DNA of 58,037 nucleotides, from contig CAZZHO010000006.1 in assembly GCA_964653795.1 (NCBI GenBank), positions 1-58,037 on the forward strand, given 5' to 3'. Below, one piece after another: positions 25,101 to 33,018 of the stretch. A program made the position numbers and the translations under genes. Under the pieces are notes generated by a model. The model did no database searches, had not been told where the DNA came from, and saw only the letters and a list, made by a program, of their open reading frames with translations. Every line of letters begins with the position of its first letter. Position 1 is the first letter of the stretch. This stretch comes from JAWPMT01 sp964653795 (GTDB lineage: Bacteria > Bacteroidota > Bacteroidia > Cytophagales > Cyclobacteriaceae).

Positions 25101-25913
25101 ATGTCGAATATCAGAATCCTCTATGTGGCGAGTGAAATCAATCCTTTCTTGAAAACGACGGAAGTAGCGGACTTTGTAAGAAGATTGCCTCAGGCGATGC
25201 AAGAGAAGGGAATGGAGATTAGGATCTTGGTACCAAGGTTTGGCTTGATCAACGAAAGAAAAAATAGACTGCATGAGGTCGTAAGGCTATCTGGGATCAA
25301 CATAGCAGTAGGTGATGAAGAAAAACCATTGATTATAAAAGTGGCCTCTATACCCACTGCGAAGCTCCAAGTGTACTTTATTGATAACGAAGATTACTTC
25401 TACAGAAAGTCAGTATTCTTTGATAAAGAGGATAATTTCTACGAAGACAATGATGAGAGAGCTATCTTTTTCTGTAAGGGCGTTCTCGAAACAGTTAAAA
25501 AATTGGGATGGGCACCAGATATAATTCACTGTAATGATTGGATGACAAGTCTTATTCCTCTTTATGCTAAGACTACTTACAAGAACGATCCAATCTTTAA
25601 AGGAGCTAAAACAGTATTTACTATTCACAATAATAAGTTCACCCATAAGTTTGGAGAAGACTTATTGGATAAGGTTAAAATGTTGGACATTGATGATAGT
25701 ATGCTGGATCAATTGAAGACCGCCGATTACGAAGGCTTCATAAAAATGGGCATGCAATTTGCAGATGCTGTAATACATGCAGATGAAGATTCTACTGAGA
25801 GTTTCAAAAAGCTGGTTTCTGACTTGTCCGGAGATACCAAAGTTGATACAATCGAATCCACGGAAAATTTCGAAGAATCTTACTATAATCTTTACAATGA
25901 CCTTGTTGGCTAA
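25101..25913 (+). CDS. half-size glycogen/starch synthase-like protein (GT5 N-terminal domain only)
   Basis: The 270 residues align with only the N-terminal Rossmann domain of glycogen synthase: ILYVASEINPFLKTTEVADFVRRLP, DIIHCNDWMTSLIPLYAKTTY and TVFTIHNNKFTHKF. Bacterial GlgA is about 470-500 residues; the C-terminal donor-binding domain is absent. The ADP-glucose loop KTGGLADV reads KTTEVADF here. The last roughly 40 residues are acidic. Bacteroidota carry such short proteins widely, so it is probably not a pseudogene. It may act in a glucan-binding or regulatory way rather than as a synthase. Overlaps the next gene by 17 bp. Confidence 0.8.
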   Translation: MSNIRILYVASEINPFLKTTEVADFVRRLPQAMQEKGMEIRILVPRFGLINERKNRLHEVVRLSGINIAVGDEEKPLIIKVASIPTAKLQVYFIDNEDYFYRKSVFFDKEDNFYEDNDERAIFFCKGVLETVKKLGWAPDIIHCNDWMTSLIPLYAKTTYKNDPIFKGAKTVFTIHNNKFTHKFGEDLLDKVKMLDIDDSMLDQLKTADYEGFIKMGMQFADAVIHADEDSTESFKKLVSDLSGDTKVDTIESTENFEESYYNLYNDLVG

Positions 25914-27189
25914 GCTTGTAAGGCTTGTCTCATCTGCGCTTCTTTTTCTTCTCATTGCTTGTCAGAATAGTGACGATCTAGGTCTTGAACTAGATCCTGG
26001 AAATGCCGAGACACAAGTATTTTTTCAAGAATTCGATCTTGATGTTACATCAATTTTGATCGATAGTCTAAGAACTGATGAATCCAATCAATTGCTTTTA
26101 GGAGCAAACACGGATTCTGTATTCGGCACTGTTTCCGTAAATGCCTACGCGGAATTAGCTTATCGCAATGGAGCTGTACCCGTGGATACGTTGATAGTAG
26201 AAAGTGGTAAGTTGTATTTGGAAGTTTCTGAGATACTTACTTCAAACGCCTTGATAGATCAACAGCTGGAAATTCGGTTGACCGCAGAGCCTATTTTTGA
26301 ATCTGCAGTTTATTTAGCAGATGAAGAGTTAGAAGTGAATGAGCCAATAGTAGCAATATGGCCTTTGGTGGTGACCAATGCTGATTCGCTCATAGAGATT
26401 GACCTACAATTGGATTTTGTTGAAAGCTTTTGGAATACCGTTCGCCGGTCTAGCAATATTGCGGACCTGGATTACGGGATAGAACTCAGACCTACTAATC
26501 CAAACGGTGGAATTGCGAGTATTGAAATAAACGCAGATAGCACTTTTATGGAATTCACTTCGAAGGACACTCGGGATTCTACTTATCTGACATTTTTTGT
26601 ACTGGCAAATCAAGCTCACAATATTGAAAGGGATCTTTCAGGTGGAGCCTTAGCTGCCCTGACGAATACAGGCGATGAAGTTGATGCATCAGGGATTGCG
26701 TACATCAATTCCCTGGCCGGAGTGTACACCAAGGTAGACCTTACACCGATTCAAGGGTTTATAGAAGCCAACCCGACAGCAATTATCAACAATGCGACAC
26801 TGGAGGTGCCAGTTCTTGATCAAAAGATTAATAACCAATCTGATAGAATTGAAGGCATCAATTTCTTTTTTGAGAAACCCGGTAGCGTTATTAATGGTCC
26901 AGGCCTGATTGATGATATTTCTAATAGTGTATTGGCTCCAGAAGAGCAATACAGTGATGGTAGACAGCAATTAACATCTCGAGTCATTTTATTAGAAGAG
27001 GATTCATTGAATTATAGTGAGTCAATAACACTTTTCAGTCAGTTCCTCTTGACTCAACAGCTAGAGGAGGATGAAATAGTTACTTCAGGTTTTGTGCTTA
27101 TTCCATCAATTCGGATGACACCACAACAGAGTGCAATCAGGGCTTCTGATGTGAAGCTCCAGATTTTTTATACAGAACTTTCAAGGTAA
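25897..27189 (+). CDS. DUF4270 family lipoprotein
   Basis: 430 residues from ATG 25897; this start gives a lipoprotein signal (KLVRLVSSALLFLLIAC, Cys at residue 18). The body is beta-rich and acidic (DLGLELDPGNAETQVFFQEF, GANTDSVFGTVSVNAYAEL, and near the end GFVLIPSIRMTPQQSAIRASDVKLQIFYTE), as in DUF4270, an outer-membrane-associated family of Bacteroidota with no known function. It overlaps the glycogen-synthase-like gene and is 11 bp before glmS, an arrangement I recognise as recurring in the phylum. Confidence 0.82.
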   Translation: MTLLAKLVRLVSSALLFLLIACQNSDDLGLELDPGNAETQVFFQEFDLDVTSILIDSLRTDESNQLLLGANTDSVFGTVSVNAYAELAYRNGAVPVDTLIVESGKLYLEVSEILTSNALIDQQLEIRLTAEPIFESAVYLADEELEVNEPIVAIWPLVVTNADSLIEIDLQLDFVESFWNTVRRSSNIADLDYGIELRPTNPNGGIASIEINADSTFMEFTSKDTRDSTYLTFFVLANQAHNIERDLSGGALAALTNTGDEVDASGIAYINSLAGVYTKVDLTPIQGFIEANPTAIINNATLEVPVLDQKINNQSDRIEGINFFFEKPGSVINGPGLIDDISNSVLAPEEQYSDGRQQLTSRVILLEEDSLNYSESITLFSQFLLTQQLEEDEIVTSGFVLIPSIRMTPQQSAIRASDVKLQIFYTELSR

Positions 27190-27200
27190 ATTGAACTACT

Positions 27201-29039
27201 ATGTGTGGTATTGTAGGCTACTTAGGTTCTAGAGAAGCAGTTCCCGTTATTTTAAAAGGGCTGAAGCGACTAGAGTATCGGGGATATGATAGCGCTGGCA
27301 TCAGCGTTTTAGAAGAGGGTCAAATAAGATGCCACAAGAAGCAAGGAAAAGTGGCATTGCTAGAGGCAGATATTGCGCCGCAGCATTTTTCTAGTGGCAT
27401 AGGGATTGGGCATACTAGGTGGGCGACACATGGTGAGCCAAGTGACAGAAATGCACACCCCCATTTTTCAATGGACGAGTCCATTAGCGTTATTCATAAT
27501 GGAATCATTGAGAACTACGAGTCACTCAAGAAAGAACTTACGGACAAGGGGTTCACTTTCCGTAGCGAAACGGATACGGAGGTATTTACCTCATTCATTC
27601 AATATGTAAGAGACGAAGCTGGGTTGCCAATAGAAGAAGCGGTAAGAGTTGCTTTATCTAGGGTTGTGGGAGCTTACGCTATAGTAGTGATGACCAGGAA
27701 TGAACCAAATAAGTTGATCGCAGCAAGAAAAGGTAGCCCTATGGTCATTGGCCTTGGAGAAAATGAGTTCTTCATTGCTTCCGATGCTACTCCAATAGTG
27801 GAGTATACCGATGAAGTTATTTATTTGAATGACGAGGAGATAGCTATTATCGAAGGAACAGAATTTCGTCTTACGGATATACGTGAAACAGAAATTACGC
27901 CATTAGTTCATAAAATTGATCTGGAACTTGACGCAATAGAAAAAGGGGGCTATGATCATTTTATGCTCAAAGAAATTTTTGAACAGCCCAACTCCATTGC
28001 CGATTGTCAGAGGGGCCGATTGAATGCAAGCGACGGAAAACTAGTCCTTGGAGGCATTCAAAAGTATGCAGAGGAAATAGTTAATGCTGAGAAGATTGTG
28101 ATCGTTGCATGCGGTACTTCATGGCACGCAGGTTTGGTCGCAGAGTACATCTTCGAAGACTTATGTAGGATTCCTGTCGAAGTTGAATATGCTTCTGAAT
28201 TTCGATACCGTAACCCAATCGTAAAAAAGGGGGACATTGTAATTGCCATTTCTCAATCTGGTGAAACGGCGGATACGCTGGCGGCCATTGATCTTGCTAA
28301 GAGCAAAGGTGCAATAGTATTTGGGGTGGTCAACGTGGTAGGTTCTTCTATAGCAAGAGCATCTCACGAAGGGGCGTACTTGCACGCTGGACCTGAAATA
28401 GGAGTAGCTTCGACTAAGGCTTTTACAGCTCAAGTCACGGTTTTGGCAATGATTGCTCTCAGAATAGCAGAGCGCAAAGGCACCATTACCGATAGGAAAT
28501 ACAAAGAACTTTTGGTCGATCTTGAAAGTATTCCTGCTAAAGTCAAGAAATGTCTTGAGGCCAATGAAAAGATTGAGTTTATCTCAGACCTCTTTAAGGA
28601 TGCTAGGAACTTCCTTTACCTCGGTAGAGGTTACAATTTCCCCGTTGCTTTGGAAGGAGCTCTGAAGCTGAAAGAAATTTCCTACATACATGCCGAGGGT
28701 TACCCTGCGGCGGAGATGAAGCATGGACCAATTGCTCTAATCGATGAGAATATGCCTGTTGTATTTATAGCAACGAGAGATTCCTCATACGATAAGATTG
28801 TGTCCAATATACAAGAGGTTAAGGCCAGGAAGGGAGTCGTGATTGCCATTGTTACAGAGGGTGACGTCCTGATACCGAAAATGGCTGACTTCACCATCGA
28901 GATTCCGGCGACACATGAGACTTTGATGCCTTTACTTTCAGTAATCCCGTTGCAACTCCTCTCTTACCATATTGCAGTCATGAGAGATTGTAACGTAGAT
29001 CAGCCTAGAAATTTGGCCAAGTCCGTTACTGTCGAATAA
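27201..29039 (+). CDS. glmS: glutamine--fructose-6-phosphate aminotransferase (isomerizing)
   Basis: Makes glucosamine-6-phosphate, the entry into UDP-GlcNAc, peptidoglycan and LPS. The 612 residues begin MCGIVGYLG, with Cys2 as the N-terminal nucleophile of the glutaminase domain; GHTRWATHGEPSDRNAHPH follows. Two SIS domains follow from about residue 290 (VACGTSWHAGLVAEYI, AISQSGETADTLAAIDLAKS, YLGRGYNFPVALEGALKLKEI), ending with the usual PRNLAKSVTVE. Confidence 0.97.
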   Translation: MCGIVGYLGSREAVPVILKGLKRLEYRGYDSAGISVLEEGQIRCHKKQGKVALLEADIAPQHFSSGIGIGHTRWATHGEPSDRNAHPHFSMDESISVIHNGIIENYESLKKELTDKGFTFRSETDTEVFTSFIQYVRDEAGLPIEEAVRVALSRVVGAYAIVVMTRNEPNKLIAARKGSPMVIGLGENEFFIASDATPIVEYTDEVIYLNDEEIAIIEGTEFRLTDIRETEITPLVHKIDLELDAIEKGGYDHFMLKEIFEQPNSIADCQRGRLNASDGKLVLGGIQKYAEEIVNAEKIVIVACGTSWHAGLVAEYIFEDLCRIPVEVEYASEFRYRNPIVKKGDIVIAISQSGETADTLAAIDLAKSKGAIVFGVVNVVGSSIARASHEGAYLHAGPEIGVASTKAFTAQVTVLAMIALRIAERKGTITDRKYKELLVDLESIPAKVKKCLEANEKIEFISDLFKDARNFLYLGRGYNFPVALEGALKLKEISYIHAEGYPAAEMKHGPIALIDENMPVVFIATRDSSYDKIVSNIQEVKARKGVVIAIVTEGDVLIPKMADFTIEIPATHETLMPLLSVIPLQLLSYHIAVMRDCNVDQPRNLAKSVTVE

Positions 29040-29046
29040 AACTTAT

Positions 29047-29424
29047 ATGAAACAGATCATTAATAGCTCCAAGGCCCCAGCACCAATAGGGCCATATAGT
29101 CAGTCCGTGAAAGCCAATGGATTCTTATTCGTATCTGGGCAGATACCTTTAGATCCTGTCTCTGGACAGTTAGTCGAAGGAAGTATTGGTGAAGAAACAC
29201 TGCAGGTCATGAAAAACCTTGAAGCAATTTTACTAGAAGCTGCTACCTCCTGGGAAAATGTGGTGAAGTGTTCAATATTCATAAAAGATATGGATGATTT
29301 CGCGGCTATAAATGAAGTATACGGAAAATATTTCACCCAAAATCCACCTGCAAGGGAGACAGTTGAAGTCAGTCAATTGCCAAAAGGAGTTCGAGTTGAA
29401 ATCTCTTTAATAGCGATCGCTTAA
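29047..29424 (+). CDS. ridA: RidA family reactive intermediate deaminase
   Basis: A 125-residue RidA/YjgF protein that hydrolyses reactive enamine/imine intermediates such as 2-aminoacrylate. Typical pieces are KAPAPIGPYSQSVKANGFLFVSGQIPLDP, VKCSIFIKDMDDFAAINEVYGKYF and PPARETVEVSQLPKGVRVEI, with the conserved Arg that binds the substrate carboxylate. It lies 7 bp after glmS and 11 bp before gltX. Confidence 0.93.
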   Translation: MKQIINSSKAPAPIGPYSQSVKANGFLFVSGQIPLDPVSGQLVEGSIGEETLQVMKNLEAILLEAATSWENVVKCSIFIKDMDDFAAINEVYGKYFTQNPPARETVEVSQLPKGVRVEISLIAIA

Positions 29425-29435
29425 TCTTTGAATCA

Positions 29436-30992
29436 ATGGATGTTCGTGTAAGGTTTGCCCCAAGCCCAACAGGCGGCTTGCATATTGGAGGTGTTCGTAC
29501 TGCTTTGTTCAATTATTTGTTCGCCCGAGCAAATGGAGGGAAGTTTCTGCTAAGAATAGAAGATACGGATCAAACGAGATTTGTAGAAGGCGCTGAGTCC
29601 TATATCTCCGATACTCTTGAGTGGCTTTCGTTGACACCAGATGAATCTCCAGCTATTGGAGGAAGTTTTGGTCCATATCGACAGTCAGAGCGAAACAGCA
29701 TCTACAAGGAATATATAGATGGACTTTTGGAAAAGGGACATGCCTACCTTGCTTTTGATACACCTGAAGAATTAGAAGAGCTAAGAGAAAAGCTAAAAGC
29801 TGAGGGCGTAGCCAACCTCAACTATAACTCCTCGTCCAGGATGACGATGCGCAACTCACTGACCCTTTCGAAATCGGAAGTAGAGGACTTATTGAGTGCT
29901 GGAACACCCTATGTAGTTAGACTTAAAGTTCCGGCACAGGAAGAGGTAAGGTTTTATGATGAAATACGAGGGTGGGTGCTGGTGCATTCTATGAACTTGG
30001 ATGACAAAGTTCTGATGAAATCAGACGGGTTTCCGACATATCATCTGGCTAACGTTGTTGATGATCATTTGATGAAGATCTCACATGTAATCAGAGGTGA
30101 GGAGTGGCTTCCTTCATTGCCTATTCATGTGCTTTTGTATAAATATTTAGGTTGGGAAGAAGAGATGCCTGCCTTTGCACATCTTCCGTTAATACTGAAG
30201 CCAGACGGTAACGGTAAGCTTAGTAAAAGGGCTGCCGATAAAGCAGGTTTCCCCATTTTCCCACTAAGTTGGATTGATCCCAATTCCGGAGAAAAAAATT
30301 TCGGCTTTAAGGAAAATGGTTACCTACCAGAGGCTATGGTCAACTTTTTGGCTTTATTGGGCTGGAACCCAGGAGGAGAGCAAGAGGTATTCAGCTTGAC
30401 TGAATTGGAATCCATTTTCTCTTTGGAGAAGGTTGGTAAATCCGGGACCAAGTTTTCAATTGAAAAAGCTACCTGGTTCAATCAGCATTATCTCAAGGAG
30501 AGCTCCACAGAATCCCTATCTGAAGGCTTTATTGAAGCTCTTGCAGAGAATAGTATCGAATGCGATGCTGTAACCGCTGGAAAGATTATCGAACTTCTAA
30601 AGCCAAGGGTTAGCTTTTTGCAGGATTTTGTCGAGTCATCGAAGTTTTTCTTTCAGTTACCTGAAGCATATGATCAAAAGGTCACCAGAAAAAAATGGGG
30701 TGAAGAAGCTGCTTCGGCTTTAGCTTCATTCGCTGAAGAATTATCCAGGAAAACTGACATTACCGCGGAGGAGGCAAAGGAGCTGTACTCCAATACACTT
30801 AATGAGAAAGGCTACAATCCTGGTAAAGTGATGCAAAATCTTAGGTTGGCTTTAACGGGTGAAGGCTCAGGACCAGACCTCATGATGATTATTGAGATTA
30901 TGGGTGGTTTGTCGGCTTCCGACCGTATCCTCCAGTCAATAGAGACGTTGAATAGGTTGAAAACGTCTTTAGATAATGAGCAAGCAAGCTAA
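29436..30992 (+). CDS. gltX: glutamate--tRNA ligase
   Basis: Class I synthetase of 518 residues. The HIGH motif is in RFAPSPTGGLHIGGVRTALFNY, and the KMSKS motif is KLSKR. The segment after it (AADKAGFPIFPLSWIDPNSGEKNFGFKENGY) is a longer loop, as in other Bacteroidota. The C-terminal anticodon-binding helices follow. The stop overlaps the next small gene by 17 bp. Whether it is discriminating cannot be judged; gatCAB is not in the window. Confidence 0.96.
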   Translation: MDVRVRFAPSPTGGLHIGGVRTALFNYLFARANGGKFLLRIEDTDQTRFVEGAESYISDTLEWLSLTPDESPAIGGSFGPYRQSERNSIYKEYIDGLLEKGHAYLAFDTPEELEELREKLKAEGVANLNYNSSSRMTMRNSLTLSKSEVEDLLSAGTPYVVRLKVPAQEEVRFYDEIRGWVLVHSMNLDDKVLMKSDGFPTYHLANVVDDHLMKISHVIRGEEWLPSLPIHVLLYKYLGWEEEMPAFAHLPLILKPDGNGKLSKRAADKAGFPIFPLSWIDPNSGEKNFGFKENGYLPEAMVNFLALLGWNPGGEQEVFSLTELESIFSLEKVGKSGTKFSIEKATWFNQHYLKESSTESLSEGFIEALAENSIECDAVTAGKIIELLKPRVSFLQDFVESSKFFFQLPEAYDQKVTRKKWGEEAASALASFAEELSRKTDITAEEAKELYSNTLNEKGYNPGKVMQNLRLALTGEGSGPDLMMIIEIMGGLSASDRILQSIETLNRLKTSLDNEQAS

Positions 30993-31173
30993 GGAGAACA
31001 ATCAAGAGAAGCCACGGGTCCACAAAGACTTGGATGGGTTCAAGATTTCGGTGGATGCTTTCGGTGAAATCAAGTCTAATCTGAATATTGAAGATCTCAA
31101 TAAGTTCCTCAATCGGAACGTGGATGACAAAAAACTACGCGATCGAGAGGATCTTGAAGACCTAAAAAAATAG
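30976..31173 (+). CDS. conserved small acidic/basic protein
   Basis: 65 highly charged residues (KPRVHKDLDGFKISVDAFGEIKSNLNIEDLNKFLNRNVDDKKLRDRED), no signal peptide or membrane helix. It overlaps gltX by 17 bp, which suggests coupled translation. I believe such proteins occur beside gltX in other Cytophagales, but I cannot confirm it. Function unknown. Confidence 0.65.
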   Translation: MSKQAKENNQEKPRVHKDLDGFKISVDAFGEIKSNLNIEDLNKFLNRNVDDKKLRDREDLEDLKK

Positions 31174-31725
31174 CCGAGGAAAGATGGCTGGGATGCGGCT
31201 TTTGTATTCCAAATAATCTTTACCGAATTCGGTGACTAGTTTCTTTTCCTCAAAAAAGATACCGATAGGTAAGTAGATAAAAGTAACCAACATTGTTGCT
31301 AGTAGCTGGGTGGTAGGGTTTGAGAACCACAGACCGGCAAATACCAAGATTGTGCCTAAATATATTGGGTGACGCATATACCGATGAAGCCCTTTTTCTA
31401 TTAATAGGCTTTTAGCTGAAGGCTTTAATCCAATGAATTCTAAGCTAGAGAAATACTGAAAGGAAAGTAATACTATTACCAGACCTCCCAGTGTCAGGAT
31501 TATCCCGAGAGTAGAAAGTGCGAAATGAGGATGAAATAGATAAGATTGGTTTTGGTCAATAGAAAGAACTATAGGAATTAGCAGGATACAACTTAGAGCA
31601 GAATAAGTGAGACGGTAAAGCTTATGATTTCCAAGAGCTCTTTTTATACTTGATGCGGCTAGAAGGGAGTGAATTAGATAATAAACCATCCACATTATCC
31701 CTATAGTAAAGGTGCTGTTGTCCAT
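31162..31725 (-). CDS. isoprenylcysteine carboxyl methyltransferase-like/NnrU-like membrane protein
   Basis: 187 residues with about five hydrophobic helices and the C-terminal signature of the ICMT/PEMT superfamily: LHRYMRHPIYLGTILVFAGLW and, near the end, IGIFFEEKKLVTEFGKDYLEYKSRIP. These proteins methylate small molecules or lipids at the membrane with SAM; here the substrate is unknown. It overlaps the convergent 65-residue gene by 12 bp. Confidence 0.75.
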   Translation of the reverse strand: MDNSTFTIGIMWMVYYLIHSLLAASSIKRALGNHKLYRLTYSALSCILLIPIVLSIDQNQSYLFHPHFALSTLGIILTLGGLVIVLLSFQYFSSLEFIGLKPSAKSLLIEKGLHRYMRHPIYLGTILVFAGLWFSNPTTQLLATMLVTFIYLPIGIFFEEKKLVTEFGKDYLEYKSRIPAIFPRLFF

Positions 31726-31788
31726 ATCTATTTAGTTTCGCTCTAGTTTTTGCATTTTACTCCTACCGGATAAACAAACATTACACTT

Positions 31789-32988
31789 ATGAATATTGGC
31801 ATTATCAAAGAAGGTAAGGTTCCTATCGATAGAAGAGTTCCACTTACCCCACATCAAGCAAGAATAGTTCAAGAGCGTTTTGATGTAAAGGTATACGTCC
31901 AATCAAGTGATATAAGATGCTTTACTGACCAGGATTACACGGATCAGGGACTCGCAGTACAGGAGGATGTAAGTCACTGTGATATTCTTCTCGGTGTGAA
32001 GGAGGTTCCTATTCCGAATTTGGTTGATGGCAAAACTTATTTATTCTTTTCACACACAATCAAAGAGCAGGAGTACAATAGGTCTTTGTTACAAGAAATT
32101 CTGAAAAAGAAAATCAGATTAATAGATTATGAGACCCTGACGGATCCTTCGGGGAATCGTGTTATAGCATTTGGCAGATGGGCTGGGATTGTCGGTGCCT
32201 ATAATGGCTTATGGACTTTTGGTCAGCGATATAATTTGTTTTCTATTCGAAGGGCTTTTGAATGTTTTGATCTGGAGGATCTGAAGACTGAATATTCAAA
32301 GATTGATTTGCCTGCGGTAAAGCTATTAATTACCGGAGGAGGAAGAGTGGCAAAAGGGGCAATGGAGGTATTGATGGGAGCTGGCATTAGAAAAGTAACG
32401 CCGGCGGTCTTTTTAAATGAGCGATTCGATGAACCTGTATTTACCCAAATCAATTCGAGAGACTATCACTTCAAACAAAATGGCGAGGAGTTCAACCGGC
32501 ATGAGTTTTTTGACCATCCCGAATTGTATAAAAGCTCTTTCCTAGAGTACGCAAAAGTGACAGATGTATTGATTGCATCGGCATATTGGGATCCGAAAGC
32601 TCCAGTGCTTTTCGAAAGGTCCGATGCGCTTTCTGGAGACTTCAAAATACGCGTAATTGCTGATATCACATGTGATATTGAAGGGTCCATACCATCTACA
32701 AAGCGACCAAGTGTGATCGAGGACCCTATCTATGATTACAATCCTAGTGAGGATACCGTGGAGAAGGCGTTAACTGATGAAGCGAATTTAACAGTAATGG
32801 CCGTCGATAATCTACCGTGTGAGTTGCCGAGGGATGCTTCTGAGAGCTTTGGAGACCAAATGGTGGAAAATGTCTTGCCTTCACTTCTTGGGGAGGATAA
32901 TGAGAAGCTAATAGCTAAGGCGACTATTACAAAGGGAGGAAAACTGACTGAATATTATCAGTACCTGGAAGAATACTCTAAGGGATAG
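31789..32988 (+). CDS. NAD(P)-dependent oxidoreductase, LYS1-like saccharopine dehydrogenase/alanine dehydrogenase family
   Basis: 399 residues of the AlaDh/PNT superfamily. The start IGIIKEGKVPIDRRVPLTPHQARIV is the N-terminal domain; YETLTDPSGNRVIAFGRWAGIVGA resembles yeast LYS1 saccharopine dehydrogenase more than alanine dehydrogenase; LLITGGGRVAKGAMEVLMGAGI is the nucleotide-binding loop. Lysine synthesis uses the diaminopimelate route here (dapF is present), so a catabolic or other role is likely. Which amino acid it uses is unknown. Confidence 0.72.
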   Translation: MNIGIIKEGKVPIDRRVPLTPHQARIVQERFDVKVYVQSSDIRCFTDQDYTDQGLAVQEDVSHCDILLGVKEVPIPNLVDGKTYLFFSHTIKEQEYNRSLLQEILKKKIRLIDYETLTDPSGNRVIAFGRWAGIVGAYNGLWTFGQRYNLFSIRRAFECFDLEDLKTEYSKIDLPAVKLLITGGGRVAKGAMEVLMGAGIRKVTPAVFLNERFDEPVFTQINSRDYHFKQNGEEFNRHEFFDHPELYKSSFLEYAKVTDVLIASAYWDPKAPVLFERSDALSGDFKIRVIADITCDIEGSIPSTKRPSVIEDPIYDYNPSEDTVEKALTDEANLTVMAVDNLPCELPRDASESFGDQMVENVLPSLLGEDNEKLIAKATITKGGKLTEYYQYLEEYSKG

Positions 32989-33003
32989 CATCTGCTACCC
33001 CTT
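32980..33003. terminator. hairpin between convergent dehydrogenase and rho genes
   Basis: AAGGGATAGCA (32980-32990) and TGCTACCCCTT (32993-33003) pair over 11 bases with one G-T. The stop codon of the dehydrogenase (32986-32988) lies within the left arm. Neither strand has a good T-run, so it is a weak or processing-type terminator placed between tail-to-tail genes. Confidence 0.5.
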
Positions 33004-33018
33004 GAGTTTATAAAAATC

